Below are positions 27,238 to 35,204 of a stretch of 64,000 bases of DNA, one piece after another. The DNA is from UBA4615 sp046046245 (GTDB lineage Bacteria > Pseudomonadota > Gammaproteobacteria > Burkholderiales > Burkholderiaceae_E): the NCBI GenBank assembly GCA_046046245.1, contig JBJOKE010000011.1:1-64000 (forward strand), in the 5' to 3' direction. Position 1 is the first letter of the stretch. Each line of letters starts with the position of its first letter. A model generated the notes under the pieces. It searched no databases. It saw only the letters and a list, made by a program, of their open reading frames with translations, and was not told the DNA's origin. The translations under genes and the position numbers were made by a program.

Positions 27238-28614
27238 ATGCTCAGGAAAGGCGTCATCGCCGCGGCCGTCGCGTCGGTACTGTCGGTCGCCGCAGGCGGC
27301 GCGGCGGCTCAGGAGAAACTGGTCGTCTGGTTCACCAAGGGCTTCTATCCCGCCGAGGACAAGGCGCTCGACACGATGATCTACCGGTTCGAGCAGAAGA
27401 CCGGAGTCAAGGTCGAGCTGTCGCTCTATCCGATCCAGGACGTCATCCCGAAGACCGTCGCGGCGCTCGACTCGAACAGCCCGCCTGACGTCGCCTTCGG
27501 CCACACCTTCGACTTCCAGGTCGCGGGCAAGTGGGCGAGCGAGGGCAAGCTGCAGGACCTGTCGGACGTGCTGACGCCGATGAAGGACAAGTTCCTCCCG
27601 AACACGCTCTCCACCGTGTTCCTGCAGGGCCCCGGCGGCAAGAAGGCGTACTACGCCGCGCCGATCTACCAGCAGACGATGCACATCAACTACTGGAACG
27701 ACATGCTGGCCGAGGCCGGCTTCAAGCCCGAGGACATCCCGAAGGGCTGGAAGGAGTACTGGTCGTTCTGGTGCGACAAGGTCCAGCCCGCGCATCGCCA
27801 GAAGACCGGCAAGCGGACCTTCGCGATCGGCAACCCGATGGGCGTGAACGGTACCGACTCGTTCTTCTCGTTCCATCAGTTCATGCTGGCTCACAATGTC
27901 CAGGTCGTGGACGACAACGGCAAGGTCACGATCGGCGAGCCGAAGAACAAGCAGGGCCTGGTCAACGCGCTGAAGGACTACACCGACATCGCGACCAAGG
28001 GCTGCACCCCGGCATCCGCCATCAATTGGCAGGACCCGGACAACAACGTCAACTTCCACAACAAGACGACGGTGATGACCCACAACGCGACGATCTCGAT
28101 CGCCGCGAAGTGGCTCGACGACTCGAACAACGCCACGCTCACGCCCGAGCAGCGCGCTCAGGCGAAGAAGAACTACGAGGAGAGCATCACCACCGCGCTG
28201 TGGCCGAACAAGCCTGACGGCAAGCCGATGAACTACCTCGCCGCGATCAAGGTGGCGGTGGCGTTCAAGGGCGCGAAGAACGAGAAGCGGGCCAAGGAGT
28301 TCGTCGCCTTCATGATGGAGGATGCGAACCTGATCCCCTACACCGAGGGCTCGCTCGGCCGCTGGTATCCGGTGACGAAGACCGGCGCCGACCGCGACTT
28401 CTGGACCGGCACGGACAAGCACCGGAAGATGGTCTCCGACCAGTTCCGCGCAGGCACCGGCACCTTCCCGTTCACCCGCAACTGGAAGTTCACGGTGCTG
28501 AACAACGAGAACGTCTGGGCAAAGGCCATGAGCCGGGTGGTCAACGAGAAGTGGACGCCCGAGAAGGCGACCGACGAGCTGGTCGCACGCGTCCAGCAGG
28601 TCGCTGGCAACTGA
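27238..28614 (+). CDS. ABC transporter substrate-binding protein, family 1
   Basis: A 458-residue periplasmic binding protein of the extracellular solute-binding family 1, which mostly binds sugars, glycerol phosphates and related compounds. The signal peptide ends near GGAAAQE (about residue 25). KLVVWFTKGFYP begins the mature fold, and YAAPIYQQTMHINYWN and TVMTHNATISIAAKWL are typical blocks. A clear AGGAGA Shine-Dalgarno precedes the ATG. Two permeases follow, but no ATPase gene. Asn/Lys codons are more frequent than in the neighbours, as often seen in abundant binding proteins. The substrate is unknown. Confidence 0.9.
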   Translation: MLRKGVIAAAVASVLSVAAGGAAAQEKLVVWFTKGFYPAEDKALDTMIYRFEQKTGVKVELSLYPIQDVIPKTVAALDSNSPPDVAFGHTFDFQVAGKWASEGKLQDLSDVLTPMKDKFLPNTLSTVFLQGPGGKKAYYAAPIYQQTMHINYWNDMLAEAGFKPEDIPKGWKEYWSFWCDKVQPAHRQKTGKRTFAIGNPMGVNGTDSFFSFHQFMLAHNVQVVDDNGKVTIGEPKNKQGLVNALKDYTDIATKGCTPASAINWQDPDNNVNFHNKTTVMTHNATISIAAKWLDDSNNATLTPEQRAQAKKNYEESITTALWPNKPDGKPMNYLAAIKVAVAFKGAKNEKRAKEFVAFMMEDANLIPYTEGSLGRWYPVTKTGADRDFWTGTDKHRKMVSDQFRAGTGTFPFTRNWKFTVLNNENVWAKAMSRVVNEKWTPEKATDELVARVQQVAGN

Positions 28615-28623
28615 CGCAGGAGC

Positions 28624-28646
28624 GGGCCGGGCGTGCAGCCCGGCCC
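28624..28646 (+). terminator. Intercistronic hairpin after the binding-protein gene
   Basis: A perfect 9-bp GC stem (GGGCCGGGC / GCCCGGCCC) with loop GTGCA, 9 bases after the stop codon and 8 bases before the permease ATG. There is no U-run. It is placed like the malE-malF hairpin, which protects the binding-protein part of the mRNA and lowers permease expression. Confidence 0.5.
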
Positions 28647-28654
28647 GGCAATGC

Positions 28655-29575
28655 ATGGCCGCCAACGCTCCGACCGTCGACGCCGTCTCTCCGCCGCAGG
28701 CGGCGGCAGCGGTGACCACTGCCCGCGACGCAGCGCCGTTCCGGCCTGCGTCGTGGAACCGCTTCGGTCTCGCGCTGATCGCGCCGTACGTGCTGCTCTT
28801 CCTGCTGTTCGTGCTCTATCCGGTCGGCTACGGCTTCTGGCTGGCCCGTGATCCGAACAGCTACGTCAAGCTCTGGAACGACCCGGTCTTCGACAACGCG
28901 GTCGTCAATTCCGCGCTCTTCCTGTTCGTCTTCGTCAACATCAAGCTGCTGCTGGCGCTGTTCCTGTCCGGCTTCTTCGTCCGCGAGCGCTGGTGGATCA
29001 AGGTCCTTGCGCTGCTGTTCATCCTGCCCTGGGCGGTGCCCTCGATCCCGACGATCCTGTCGTTCCGCTTCATGCTCAATCCGGAGTGGGGGCTGATCAA
29101 CAGCCTCTACTTCAAGCTCACGATGCTCGACGGGCCAGGCTGGCTGACCGACCGCTGGCTCGCGTTCGGCATGGCGGGCGTGGTCCACATCTGGAAGTCG
29201 CTCCCGTTCTGGACGCTGATCCTCGTCACGGGCCGGCTCGCGATCAGCAAGGACCTGTACGAGGCCGCCGCGGTCGACGGCGCCTCGGGCTGGCAGCAGT
29301 TCCGCCACATCACCTGGCCCTCGCTGCGCACGCTCTACGTGACCTGCACGCTGCTGTCGATGATCTGGACGCTCGGCGACTTCAACAGCGTCTACCTGCT
29401 GACGGGCGGCGGGCCGTCCGACCTGACGCACGTGCTGGCGACGCTCGGGATCCGCTACCTGCGTCTCGATCAGGTCGACATGGCGATGGCGACGATCGTG
29501 GTCGCGATGCCGCTGGTGCTGCCGCTGGTGTTCTTCATGATGAAGCGCCTCTCGCGCGGGCCGAACGAGGACTGA
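28655..29575 (+). CDS. ABC transporter permease (MalF/UgpA type)
   Basis: A 306-residue inner-membrane permease with six predicted helices after a 35-residue cytoplasmic N-terminus. The EAA loop that contacts the ATPase is YEAAAVDGASGWQQFRHITWP split as EAA-x3-G-x9-I-x-W-P at about residues 204-225. It is the first of two permease subunits for the binding protein just upstream. ATG at 28655; an alternative ATG at 28651 is out of frame. Confidence 0.92.
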   Translation: MAANAPTVDAVSPPQAAAAVTTARDAAPFRPASWNRFGLALIAPYVLLFLLFVLYPVGYGFWLARDPNSYVKLWNDPVFDNAVVNSALFLFVFVNIKLLLALFLSGFFVRERWWIKVLALLFILPWAVPSIPTILSFRFMLNPEWGLINSLYFKLTMLDGPGWLTDRWLAFGMAGVVHIWKSLPFWTLILVTGRLAISKDLYEAAAVDGASGWQQFRHITWPSLRTLYVTCTLLSMIWTLGDFNSVYLLTGGGPSDLTHVLATLGIRYLRLDQVDMAMATIVVAMPLVLPLVFFMMKRLSRGPNED

Positions 29576-29578
29576 AGG

Positions 29579-30415
29579 GTGCGCAAGCTGCTGAACGAGG
29601 CGGGCCTCTGGCTGATCGGCATCCCCGTGTTCCTGTGGACCGTGCTGCCGGTCTACCACATGGTGCTGTTCGCGACCTCGACCAAGGACGGGGCCTTCGC
29701 CGGCAAGCTGTTCCCCGATCCGCCGACCACGCGGAACTTCGAGATCGTGCTCACCCAGCAGCACTTCTACCTGCACGACTTCTGGTCGCAGCTCGGCTCC
29801 AGCGTGATGATCGCTGCGGCGGTCGGCGTCTTCACGCTTCTGATCGCGACGGCGGCTGCGTTCGCGATCAGCCGCCTGCGGGTGCAGGGCGGACGCTGGG
29901 TCATGAATGCGGCGCTGTTCACCTACTTCATTCCGGCGGCCTTCCTCGCGGTGCCGATGTACAAGACCATGGGCCTGTACGGCCTGCTGAACAACCGCTG
30001 GGGTCTGGTGATCGCGATGGTGACGCTGGCGTCGCCGTATGCGATCTGGGTGCTGAAGCAGGCCTCCGACAAGCTGCCGGTGGAACTCGACGAGGCGGCG
30101 ATCATGGACGGCGCGACCCCGCTGCAACTCTTCCGGCTCGTCTACCTGCCCCTGATGGTGCCGTCGCTGGTGGCGATCGGCGTCTATGCCGTGCTGCTCG
30201 CGTGGAACGAGTACCTGTACGCCTACCTGCTGCTGTCGGACGAGAAGGCGCTGACCCTCGCGGTCGCCCTCGGCCACTTCCTGTCGGCCGACGATTCGCC
30301 CTGGGAACTGCTGATGGCGACCGGCGTGCTCTACGCGCTTCCGCCCGCCGCGATCTACTACGCGTTCAAGCGCTACATGGTCTCCGGCCTGACCGCCGGC
30401 GCCGTCAAGAGCTGA
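29579..30415 (+). CDS. ABC transporter permease (MalG/UgpE type)
   Basis: A 278-residue second permease with six helices. The EAA loop reads DEAAIMDGATPLQLFRLVYL (about residues 176-195). The GTG start at 29579 is 3 bases after the previous stop and has GAAGG just before it. The next gene, an RraA-like protein, starts 9 bases after its stop, so the three are one operon. No ATP-binding subunit lies anywhere in the operon. Confidence 0.92.
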   Translation: MRKLLNEAGLWLIGIPVFLWTVLPVYHMVLFATSTKDGAFAGKLFPDPPTTRNFEIVLTQQHFYLHDFWSQLGSSVMIAAAVGVFTLLIATAAAFAISRLRVQGGRWVMNAALFTYFIPAAFLAVPMYKTMGLYGLLNNRWGLVIAMVTLASPYAIWVLKQASDKLPVELDEAAIMDGATPLQLFRLVYLPLMVPSLVAIGVYAVLLAWNEYLYAYLLLSDEKALTLAVALGHFLSADDSPWELLMATGVLYALPPAAIYYAFKRYMVSGLTAGAVKS

Positions 30416-30424
30416 GGCGAAGAC

Positions 30425-31087
30425 ATGGCTGTGATGCCGCCCGATCCGCTGACCGAGCGCCTCGAGCGCCTCTACACCGGGGCCGTCCACGACGTGCTGC
30501 GCGCGATGGGTCACGACCGCTGCGTGCTGCCGATGCGGCTGAGGCCGCTCGATCCGTCGTTGAAGCTCGCCGGACCTGCCTGGACGATGTCAGGGCGCGT
30601 GGACCGCACGCTCAGCCGGCACGACTCGCTGCTGTCGTGGGTGACGGTGCTGTCGAAGGCGCCGTCCGGCCACGTCGTCGTCTGCCAGCCGAACACGCGG
30701 GAGATCGCGCTGATGGGCGAGCTCTCGGCCGAGACCCTCGCGAACAAGGGCGTGCGCGGCTACGTCTGCGACGCGCCGTGCCGCGACACCGAGTTCATCC
30801 TCGCGCAGCGCTTCCCGGTCTTCCACGACGGCTTCACGCCGTCGGACATCGCCGCCCGCTGGACCGCCGACCGGCTCGGCGAACCGGTGACGATCGGCGA
30901 GGTGACCGTGCGGAGCGGCGACTACGTGCTCGGCGATCGCGACGGCGTGATCGTGATCCCGCACGAGATCGCCGGGGAGGCCATCGCGGAGACCGAGCGC
31001 GTGGCGATCACCGAGAATGCGGTGCGGGATGCGATCCGCTCGGGCGTCGACCCGGTCGACGCGTACCTGCAGCACGGCAAGTTCTGA
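30425..31087 (+). CDS. RraA-like protein / HMG-type aldolase family
   Basis: A 220-residue member of the RraA fold. The family contains the RNase E inhibitor RraA and metal-dependent aldolases or decarboxylases for 4-hydroxy-4-methyl-2-oxoglutarate-like acids. The conserved Arg-Asp pair that binds substrate and metal in the aldolases is present in DAPCRDTEFI, and DRDGVIVIPHEIA is the family C-terminal block. Its place as last gene of an ABC importer operon favours a catabolic role over RNase control. The exact reaction is not known. Confidence 0.82.
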   Translation: MAVMPPDPLTERLERLYTGAVHDVLRAMGHDRCVLPMRLRPLDPSLKLAGPAWTMSGRVDRTLSRHDSLLSWVTVLSKAPSGHVVVCQPNTREIALMGELSAETLANKGVRGYVCDAPCRDTEFILAQRFPVFHDGFTPSDIAARWTADRLGEPVTIGEVTVRSGDYVLGDRDGVIVIPHEIAGEAIAETERVAITENAVRDAIRSGVDPVDAYLQHGKF

Positions 31088-31120
31088 GCCGCGCGCTCGC
31101 CGGTCCAGGCGGCGCGCGGC
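31088..31120. terminator. Long hairpin between convergent genes
   Basis: GCCGCGCGC (31088-31096) pairs perfectly with GCGCGCGGC (31112-31120). Inside it CGCC/GGCG pair again around a 6-base loop, with one bulged T. It directly follows the RraA-like stop codon and lies before the end of the dioxygenase gene. There is no U-run. Confidence 0.5.
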
Positions 31121-31136
31121 TCGCGATCTGGCGAGT

Positions 31137-31943
31137 TCAGCCGGGCCGGTGCCCGACCTCGAAGTCGTTGCGGCCGCTTCGGTCGACGCCACGCAGCAGC
31201 CACAGCGGCCGGCTCGTGAAGTCGACCGTGTAGCCGCTCTGCGCCGAACGCGTCATCAGCTCGCGCTCGAACACCGAGGTCGACGGCATGTATCGGATCG
31301 CGACGCCCGCGCGGCGCCGCGGCGAGCGGTTCGCTGCAGCGCCGTGGATCATGTAGACGTCGTGCATCGACATCTGGCCGGGCTCGAGTTCGATGTCGAC
31401 CGCGCTGCCCGCGTCGAAGGCCGAGTCCTCGGTGCGCTGGTTCAGCACCACGTCCTCGCGCTCCTCGCGCAGGTGCGGCAGCAGCGCGCGGTCGCGGTGC
31501 GAGCCGGGAATCACCCGCAGGCAGCCGTTCTCCCGGGTGGACGCGTCGAGCGCGACCCAGACCGTGCAGGTCGCGAGCGGGCGGATCGGCCAGTAGTGAC
31601 CGTCCTGGTGCCACGGCGTCTCGAGACCGTCTCCGCCGGGCTTGCAGAAGATCTGGCAGCCCCAGAGGATCACGTCGTCGCCGATCAGCTCGGCGACACG
31701 GTCGACGATGCCCGGGTCGCGGGCCAGATCGAGGAAGTCCGCGCTGCCGCGCACGCCTTCGGCATTGCGTCCCTCGATGTGTGCGCTGACGAGACGCTCC
31801 GGCCGGATGCCGGGATTCTCGCGGATCAGGCGCTCCAGCGTCTCGCGCAGGCGCGCGAGATGCGCGGGGTCGAGTCGGTATGACGGGATCATCCAACCGT
31901 CACGCCGATAGCGGTCGACCTCGTCGGGCAAGAGCAGGGGCAT
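31137..31943 (-). CDS. Phytanoyl-CoA dioxygenase family protein
   Basis: A 268-residue Fe(II)/2-oxoglutarate-dependent hydroxylase. The metal ligands are visible: H-x-D in TPWHQDGHYW (about residues 111-120) and a distal histidine in HDVYMIHGAAANRSPRRR, whose arginine would bind 2-oxoglutarate. The family includes phytanoyl-CoA hydroxylase, ectoine hydroxylase and many enzymes of small-molecule catabolism, and the substrate cannot be told. It is convergent with the ABC/RraA operon and may act on the same compound. The start is an ATG at 31943. Confidence 0.87.
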   Translation of the reverse strand: MPLLLPDEVDRYRRDGWMIPSYRLDPAHLARLRETLERLIRENPGIRPERLVSAHIEGRNAEGVRGSADFLDLARDPGIVDRVAELIGDDVILWGCQIFCKPGGDGLETPWHQDGHYWPIRPLATCTVWVALDASTRENGCLRVIPGSHRDRALLPHLREEREDVVLNQRTEDSAFDAGSAVDIELEPGQMSMHDVYMIHGAAANRSPRRRAGVAIRYMPSTSVFERELMTRSAQSGYTVDFTSRPLWLLRGVDRSGRNDFEVGHRPG

Positions 31944-32057
31944 CGGTGTCTCCTCGGCGCGTCGTGGCGCACCCGTGTCCGGGGATTGTAGGGCGGACAG
32001 CGCCGGTACCGCGCGACGCGTTCCGCGGCGCGTGCCGTGGTAAGGTCGTCGCGGCTC

Positions 32058-32142
32058 GCCCCGATGACGGAATCGGTAGACGTAGCGGACTTAAAATCCG
32101 CAGCCGCGAGGCGTGCGGGTTCGAGTCCCGCTCGGGGCACCA
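32058..32142 (+). tRNA. tRNA-Leu (UAA anticodon)
   Basis: An 85-base class II tRNA with a long variable arm. The acceptor GCCCCGA pairs with TCGGGGC, with discriminator A and encoded CCA. The anticodon stem GCGGA/TCCGC encloses CTTAAAA, giving TAA. The T arm is GCGGGTTCGAGTCCCGC. In E. coli the same tRNA (leuZ) directly follows cysT; here about 6.2 kb separates them. Its promoter is not obvious; TAAGGT at 32041-32046 is a weak candidate. Confidence 0.97.
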
Positions 32143-32335
32143 GCGGGCGATGGGGCCGATGGTCTGTCGGGCGCTACGGCGCGTCCTGCGTCGAACGCCG
32201 TCCGTCGCCTGCCGTCGTCCGGTCGGTCGGTTGTGTGTCATCGGTCGCGGGCATGCGGAGCGAAGCTTGACCTGAACCTGATGCGCCGACGTCAGGCCGG
32301 GCGGTCCGGCCCACGCGGCGCGCGAGACCGTCTCC

Positions 32336-32827
32336 ATGGCCGTTCTGCCCCGCTCCGTCGTTGCAGCGACATCGCCCTCCCCGAAGAGCGGTGGCCCGTC
32401 GAAGCCGCAGGGCGCTCCGACACCTCGCGCCGCGGCGACGATCCCCGCTCGCGCTGCATCGGCGCCGGCCTCGGCGGGCGCCTTGGGTGACCGACCCGGC
32501 GCCCCCGGCCTGCGGCCGCACGCGATGGCCGCCATCGAGGCCTGGCTGGCCTGTTTCGACGAGGCGGTCCGACCGGTGGCGCTCGCGAGGCAGTTCCCTC
32601 GCATCGCCGACCGGCTCGCCCTGCTCGACAGCACCCCCGACGTCGCGGTCCGCTACGTCGAGAAGCTGATGATCGACGACCGCGGCGACCGCGACGGCTT
32701 CCCGGTCGAGGTCGCCCGCGAACTGATGCGGCTGCGCATGCATTACGGCGACCGCGCCGGCGAACGGGCCGATCAGAGCGCGGGCTGCGACTGGACCCGC
32801 GGCGCGCCCGGATTGCGCCTGCGCTAG
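32336..32827 (+). CDS. Conserved protein of unknown function
   Basis: A 163-residue protein I cannot assign. The first 60 residues are Ala/Pro/Ser-rich and probably disordered. The C-terminal 100 form a compact, mostly helical region (MAAIEAWLACFDEAVRPVAL, ARQFPRIADRLALL, YVEKLMIDDRGDRDGFP). Codon positions show the strong third-position GC of real genes here. There is no signal peptide or membrane helix. It lies alone between tRNA-Leu and nicotinamidase. The true start could be the internal ATG at 32525. Confidence 0.6.
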   Translation: MAVLPRSVVAATSPSPKSGGPSKPQGAPTPRAAATIPARAASAPASAGALGDRPGAPGLRPHAMAAIEAWLACFDEAVRPVALARQFPRIADRLALLDSTPDVAVRYVEKLMIDDRGDRDGFPVEVARELMRLRMHYGDRAGERADQSAGCDWTRGAPGLRLR

Positions 32828-32914
32828 GCCGGGCCTCGGCCGTCCGCGGGACGGCGCAGTGGTAGAGTCGTTGCGAAGGCGGCCCGGAGCGGGCCGCGCT
32901 CTGCGTGCCGCCCG

Positions 32915-33550
32915 ATGTCCGTCTCCCCGCCTACCGACACCGACCGCGACCTGCTGCTGGTCGTCGACGTCCAGAACGACTTCTGCCCGGGCGGCGCGCT
33001 CGCCGTGGCCGACGGCGACGCCGTCGTGCCGGCGATCGCCAGCCTGATGACGCGCTACGCGCACGTCGTCTTCACCCAGGACTGGCATCCCCGCGGCCAC
33101 CGCTCGTTCGCGAGCAGCCACCCCGGCCGCGCGCCCTTCGAGACCGTGCCGTTCCCCTACGGCGATCAGACGTTGTGGCCCGACCATTGCGTGCAGGGTA
33201 CGCGGGGCGCCGAGTTCCACGCGGGGCTCGACGCGCGGCGCGCCGAGCTCGTCGTCCGCAAGGGCTTTCGCGTCGACGTCGACTCGTATTCCGCCTTCTT
33301 CGAGAACGATCGGCGTACGCCGACCGGCCTCGCGGGCTACCTGCGCGAGCGCGGTGTCGGCCGGATCGTGCTCTGCGGCCTCGCGACGGACTTCTGCGTC
33401 GCCTATTCGGCGCTCGATGCGCGCCGCCTGGGCTTCGACGCGGAGGTGGCGCTCGATGCCTGCCGAGCCATCGACCTCGACGGCTCGCTCGCAGCCGCGC
33501 TCGCGGCGATGCGCGAGGCCGGTGTCGCCCTGACGGGCGGCGCGCGCTGA
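32915..33550 (+). CDS. pncA: Nicotinamidase
   Basis: A 211-residue isochorismatase-fold amidohydrolase that turns nicotinamide into nicotinate for NAD salvage. The catalytic triad is Asp18 (VVDVQNDFCPGG), Lys116 (VRKGFRVDVDSYSAFF) and Cys161 (LATDFCVAYSALDARRLG). Metal ligands lie in TQDWHPRGHRSF. The whole length matches PncA. The ATG at 32915 is used. The next gene begins 8 bases after the stop and may be co-transcribed. Confidence 0.95.
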   Translation: MSVSPPTDTDRDLLLVVDVQNDFCPGGALAVADGDAVVPAIASLMTRYAHVVFTQDWHPRGHRSFASSHPGRAPFETVPFPYGDQTLWPDHCVQGTRGAEFHAGLDARRAELVVRKGFRVDVDSYSAFFENDRRTPTGLAGYLRERGVGRIVLCGLATDFCVAYSALDARRLGFDAEVALDACRAIDLDGSLAAALAAMREAGVALTGGAR

Positions 33551-33558
33551 GCCCGGCC

Positions 33559-34431
33559 GTGCCGGGAGGCGCCGCGCCGGCCGCGGCGGCGCTGCTCGTC
33601 AACGCCTTCCTGTGGGGCGTGTCCTGGTGGCCGTTCCGCGCGCTGCAGGAGCAGGGCGTGCACGGGCTGTGGGCGACCGCGCTCGTCTACGCCGCGGTCG
33701 CCGCCGCGGTCGTCGCCTGGGACCGCGGCGCGCCGGCCCTGCTGCTGCGCACGCGGTCGCTGTGGCCGCTGCTGGTGGCGAGCGGCATCGCCAACGCCTG
33801 CTTCAACTGGGCGGTGACCGTCGGCGATGTCGTGCGGGTCGTGCTGCTGTTCTACCTGATGCCGGCCTGGGCGGCGCTGCTGGCCCGCGTGCTGCTCGGA
33901 GAGGCCTTGCGTCCGGCCGTTCTCGTCCGGGTCGCGCTCGCGCTCGCCGGCGCGGCGGTCGTGCTGAAGCCGGTCGGCGCACCGTGGCCGCTGCCGAGGG
34001 ATCCGGCGGACCTGCTCGCGATCGTCGGCGGCATCGGCTTCGCCGCGACCAACGTGCTGCTGCGGCGCGAGGCGGCGCAACCCGAATCGGTACGCGCGCT
34101 CGCGATGTTCGCCGGCGGCGTGGCCGTGGCGGGCGGCCTGGCCGCGGCGCTGACCCTCGCCGGCTCGATCGCCGCGCCGCCCGCGCCTGCGCCCGGCTGG
34201 CTCGCCGGGATCGTCGGGCTCGGGCTGATGTTCGGCGTGGGGAACCTGTGCCTGCAATACGGTGCGGCCCGACTGCCGGCCAACGTGACCTCGGTGGTGC
34301 TGCTGTTCGAGGTGCCGTTCGCCGCCCTGTCGGCGGTCTGGCTGGGCGGCGGGACCGTGGAGGCGCGCACGCTCGCGGGCGGCGCGATGATCGTGGGGGC
34401 GGCGCTGCTCGCGGTACGCGACGCGCGCTGA
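33559..34431 (+). CDS. EamA/DMT-type permease
   Basis: A 290-residue inner-membrane protein with ten predicted helices in two EamA repeats (about residues 5-135 and 150-285). FLWGVSWWPFRALQEQG opens the first repeat. Members export amino acids, nucleotides or other metabolites; the substrate is unknown. The GTG start 8 bases after pncA leaves little room for a promoter, so the two genes may form an operon. Convergent with tesA. Confidence 0.87.
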   Translation: MPGGAAPAAAALLVNAFLWGVSWWPFRALQEQGVHGLWATALVYAAVAAAVVAWDRGAPALLLRTRSLWPLLVASGIANACFNWAVTVGDVVRVVLLFYLMPAWAALLARVLLGEALRPAVLVRVALALAGAAVVLKPVGAPWPLPRDPADLLAIVGGIGFAATNVLLRREAAQPESVRALAMFAGGVAVAGGLAAALTLAGSIAAPPAPAPGWLAGIVGLGLMFGVGNLCLQYGAARLPANVTSVVLLFEVPFAALSAVWLGGGTVEARTLAGGAMIVGAALLAVRDAR

Positions 34432-34463
34432 GCGGTTCGGCGGCGCGGCCTCGGCGAGCCGGC

Positions 34464-35204
34464 TCACTTCGCGCCGAGCAGCGGCGCGAGCACTGCCCAC
34501 GCGTGCTCGAGCAGCAGCGGCTGCGCGGCCTCGGTCGGGTGGATGCGATCGGGCTGGAACGCGTCCGCGCGCTCGGCGATCGGCTGCAGGAAGAACGGCA
34601 GCAGCGGCACCTTCTCGGTATCTGCCACGCGTCGGAAGAGGGCTGAGAACTGCTCGCCGTAGGCGCGGCCGTAGTTCGGAGGCATCTGCATGCCGAACAG
34701 CACCGTGCGCGAGCCCGACCGGCGCGCGGCCGCGACCATCTCTCGCAGGTTCGACTCGGTGCCCCCGAGCGGCAGGCCCCGCAGCGCGTCGTTGCCGCCG
34801 AGTTCCACCACGACCAGGTCCGGCGCATGCCGCGACAGCAGGTCGGCGAACCGGGAGCGGCCGCCCGCCGTGGTCTCGCCGCTGATGCTCGCGTTGACCA
34901 CCCGCCACGGCAGCCGTCGCTCGTCGATCCGCTTCTGCAGCAACGCGACCCAGCCGCTGCCGCGCGACAGGCCATATTCGGCCGACAGGCTGTCACCGAC
35001 GACCAGCAGGGTCCGCGGCGCAGCCGCCCGCGCCGCCTGCGGCGCGACGAGCGCGGCGCCGGCCGCGAGCGCGGCGAGCCCGGTGGTGCGCAGGACACGC
35101 CGGCGCGGGCCGGCGGTGCGCGGCCCGACCGGAGGCGCCGCGCCCACCGGCGTCAGGGCCACCTCGGCGGGCGCGACGCGGGCGCGGGCTACACTGCGGA
35201 CCAT
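34464..35204 (-). CDS. tesA: GDSL-type arylesterase / acyl-CoA thioesterase I
   Basis: A 246-residue periplasmic multifunctional esterase. The SGNH blocks are VVGDSLSAEYGL (nucleophile Ser), SISGETTAGG, ELGGNDALRG and DRIHPTEA (His). A signal peptide with an RRR n-region and the core LAALAAGAALVAPQAARA ends near residue 58, which is unusually far from the first ATG. Starts at a GTG near 35129 or 35147 would give a normal-length leader. The ATG used here overlaps the ybbA ATG on the other strand. The divergent tesA/ybbA pair is conserved in E. coli. Confidence 0.88.
   Translation of the reverse strand: MVRSVARARVAPAEVALTPVGAAPPVGPRTAGPRRRVLRTTGLAALAAGAALVAPQAARAAAPRTLLVVGDSLSAEYGLSRGSGWVALLQKRIDERRLPWRVVNASISGETTAGGRSRFADLLSRHAPDLVVVELGGNDALRGLPLGGTESNLREMVAAARRSGSRTVLFGMQMPPNYGRAYGEQFSALFRRVADTEKVPLLPFFLQPIAERADAFQPDRIHPTEAAQPLLLEHAWAVLAPLLGAK

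Noticed and set aside
32915..33550. Possible N-carbamoylsarcosine amidase partner for the hydantoinase locus
   Set aside because: The full-length motifs match nicotinamidase, and the gene is several kilobases away in another transcription unit.
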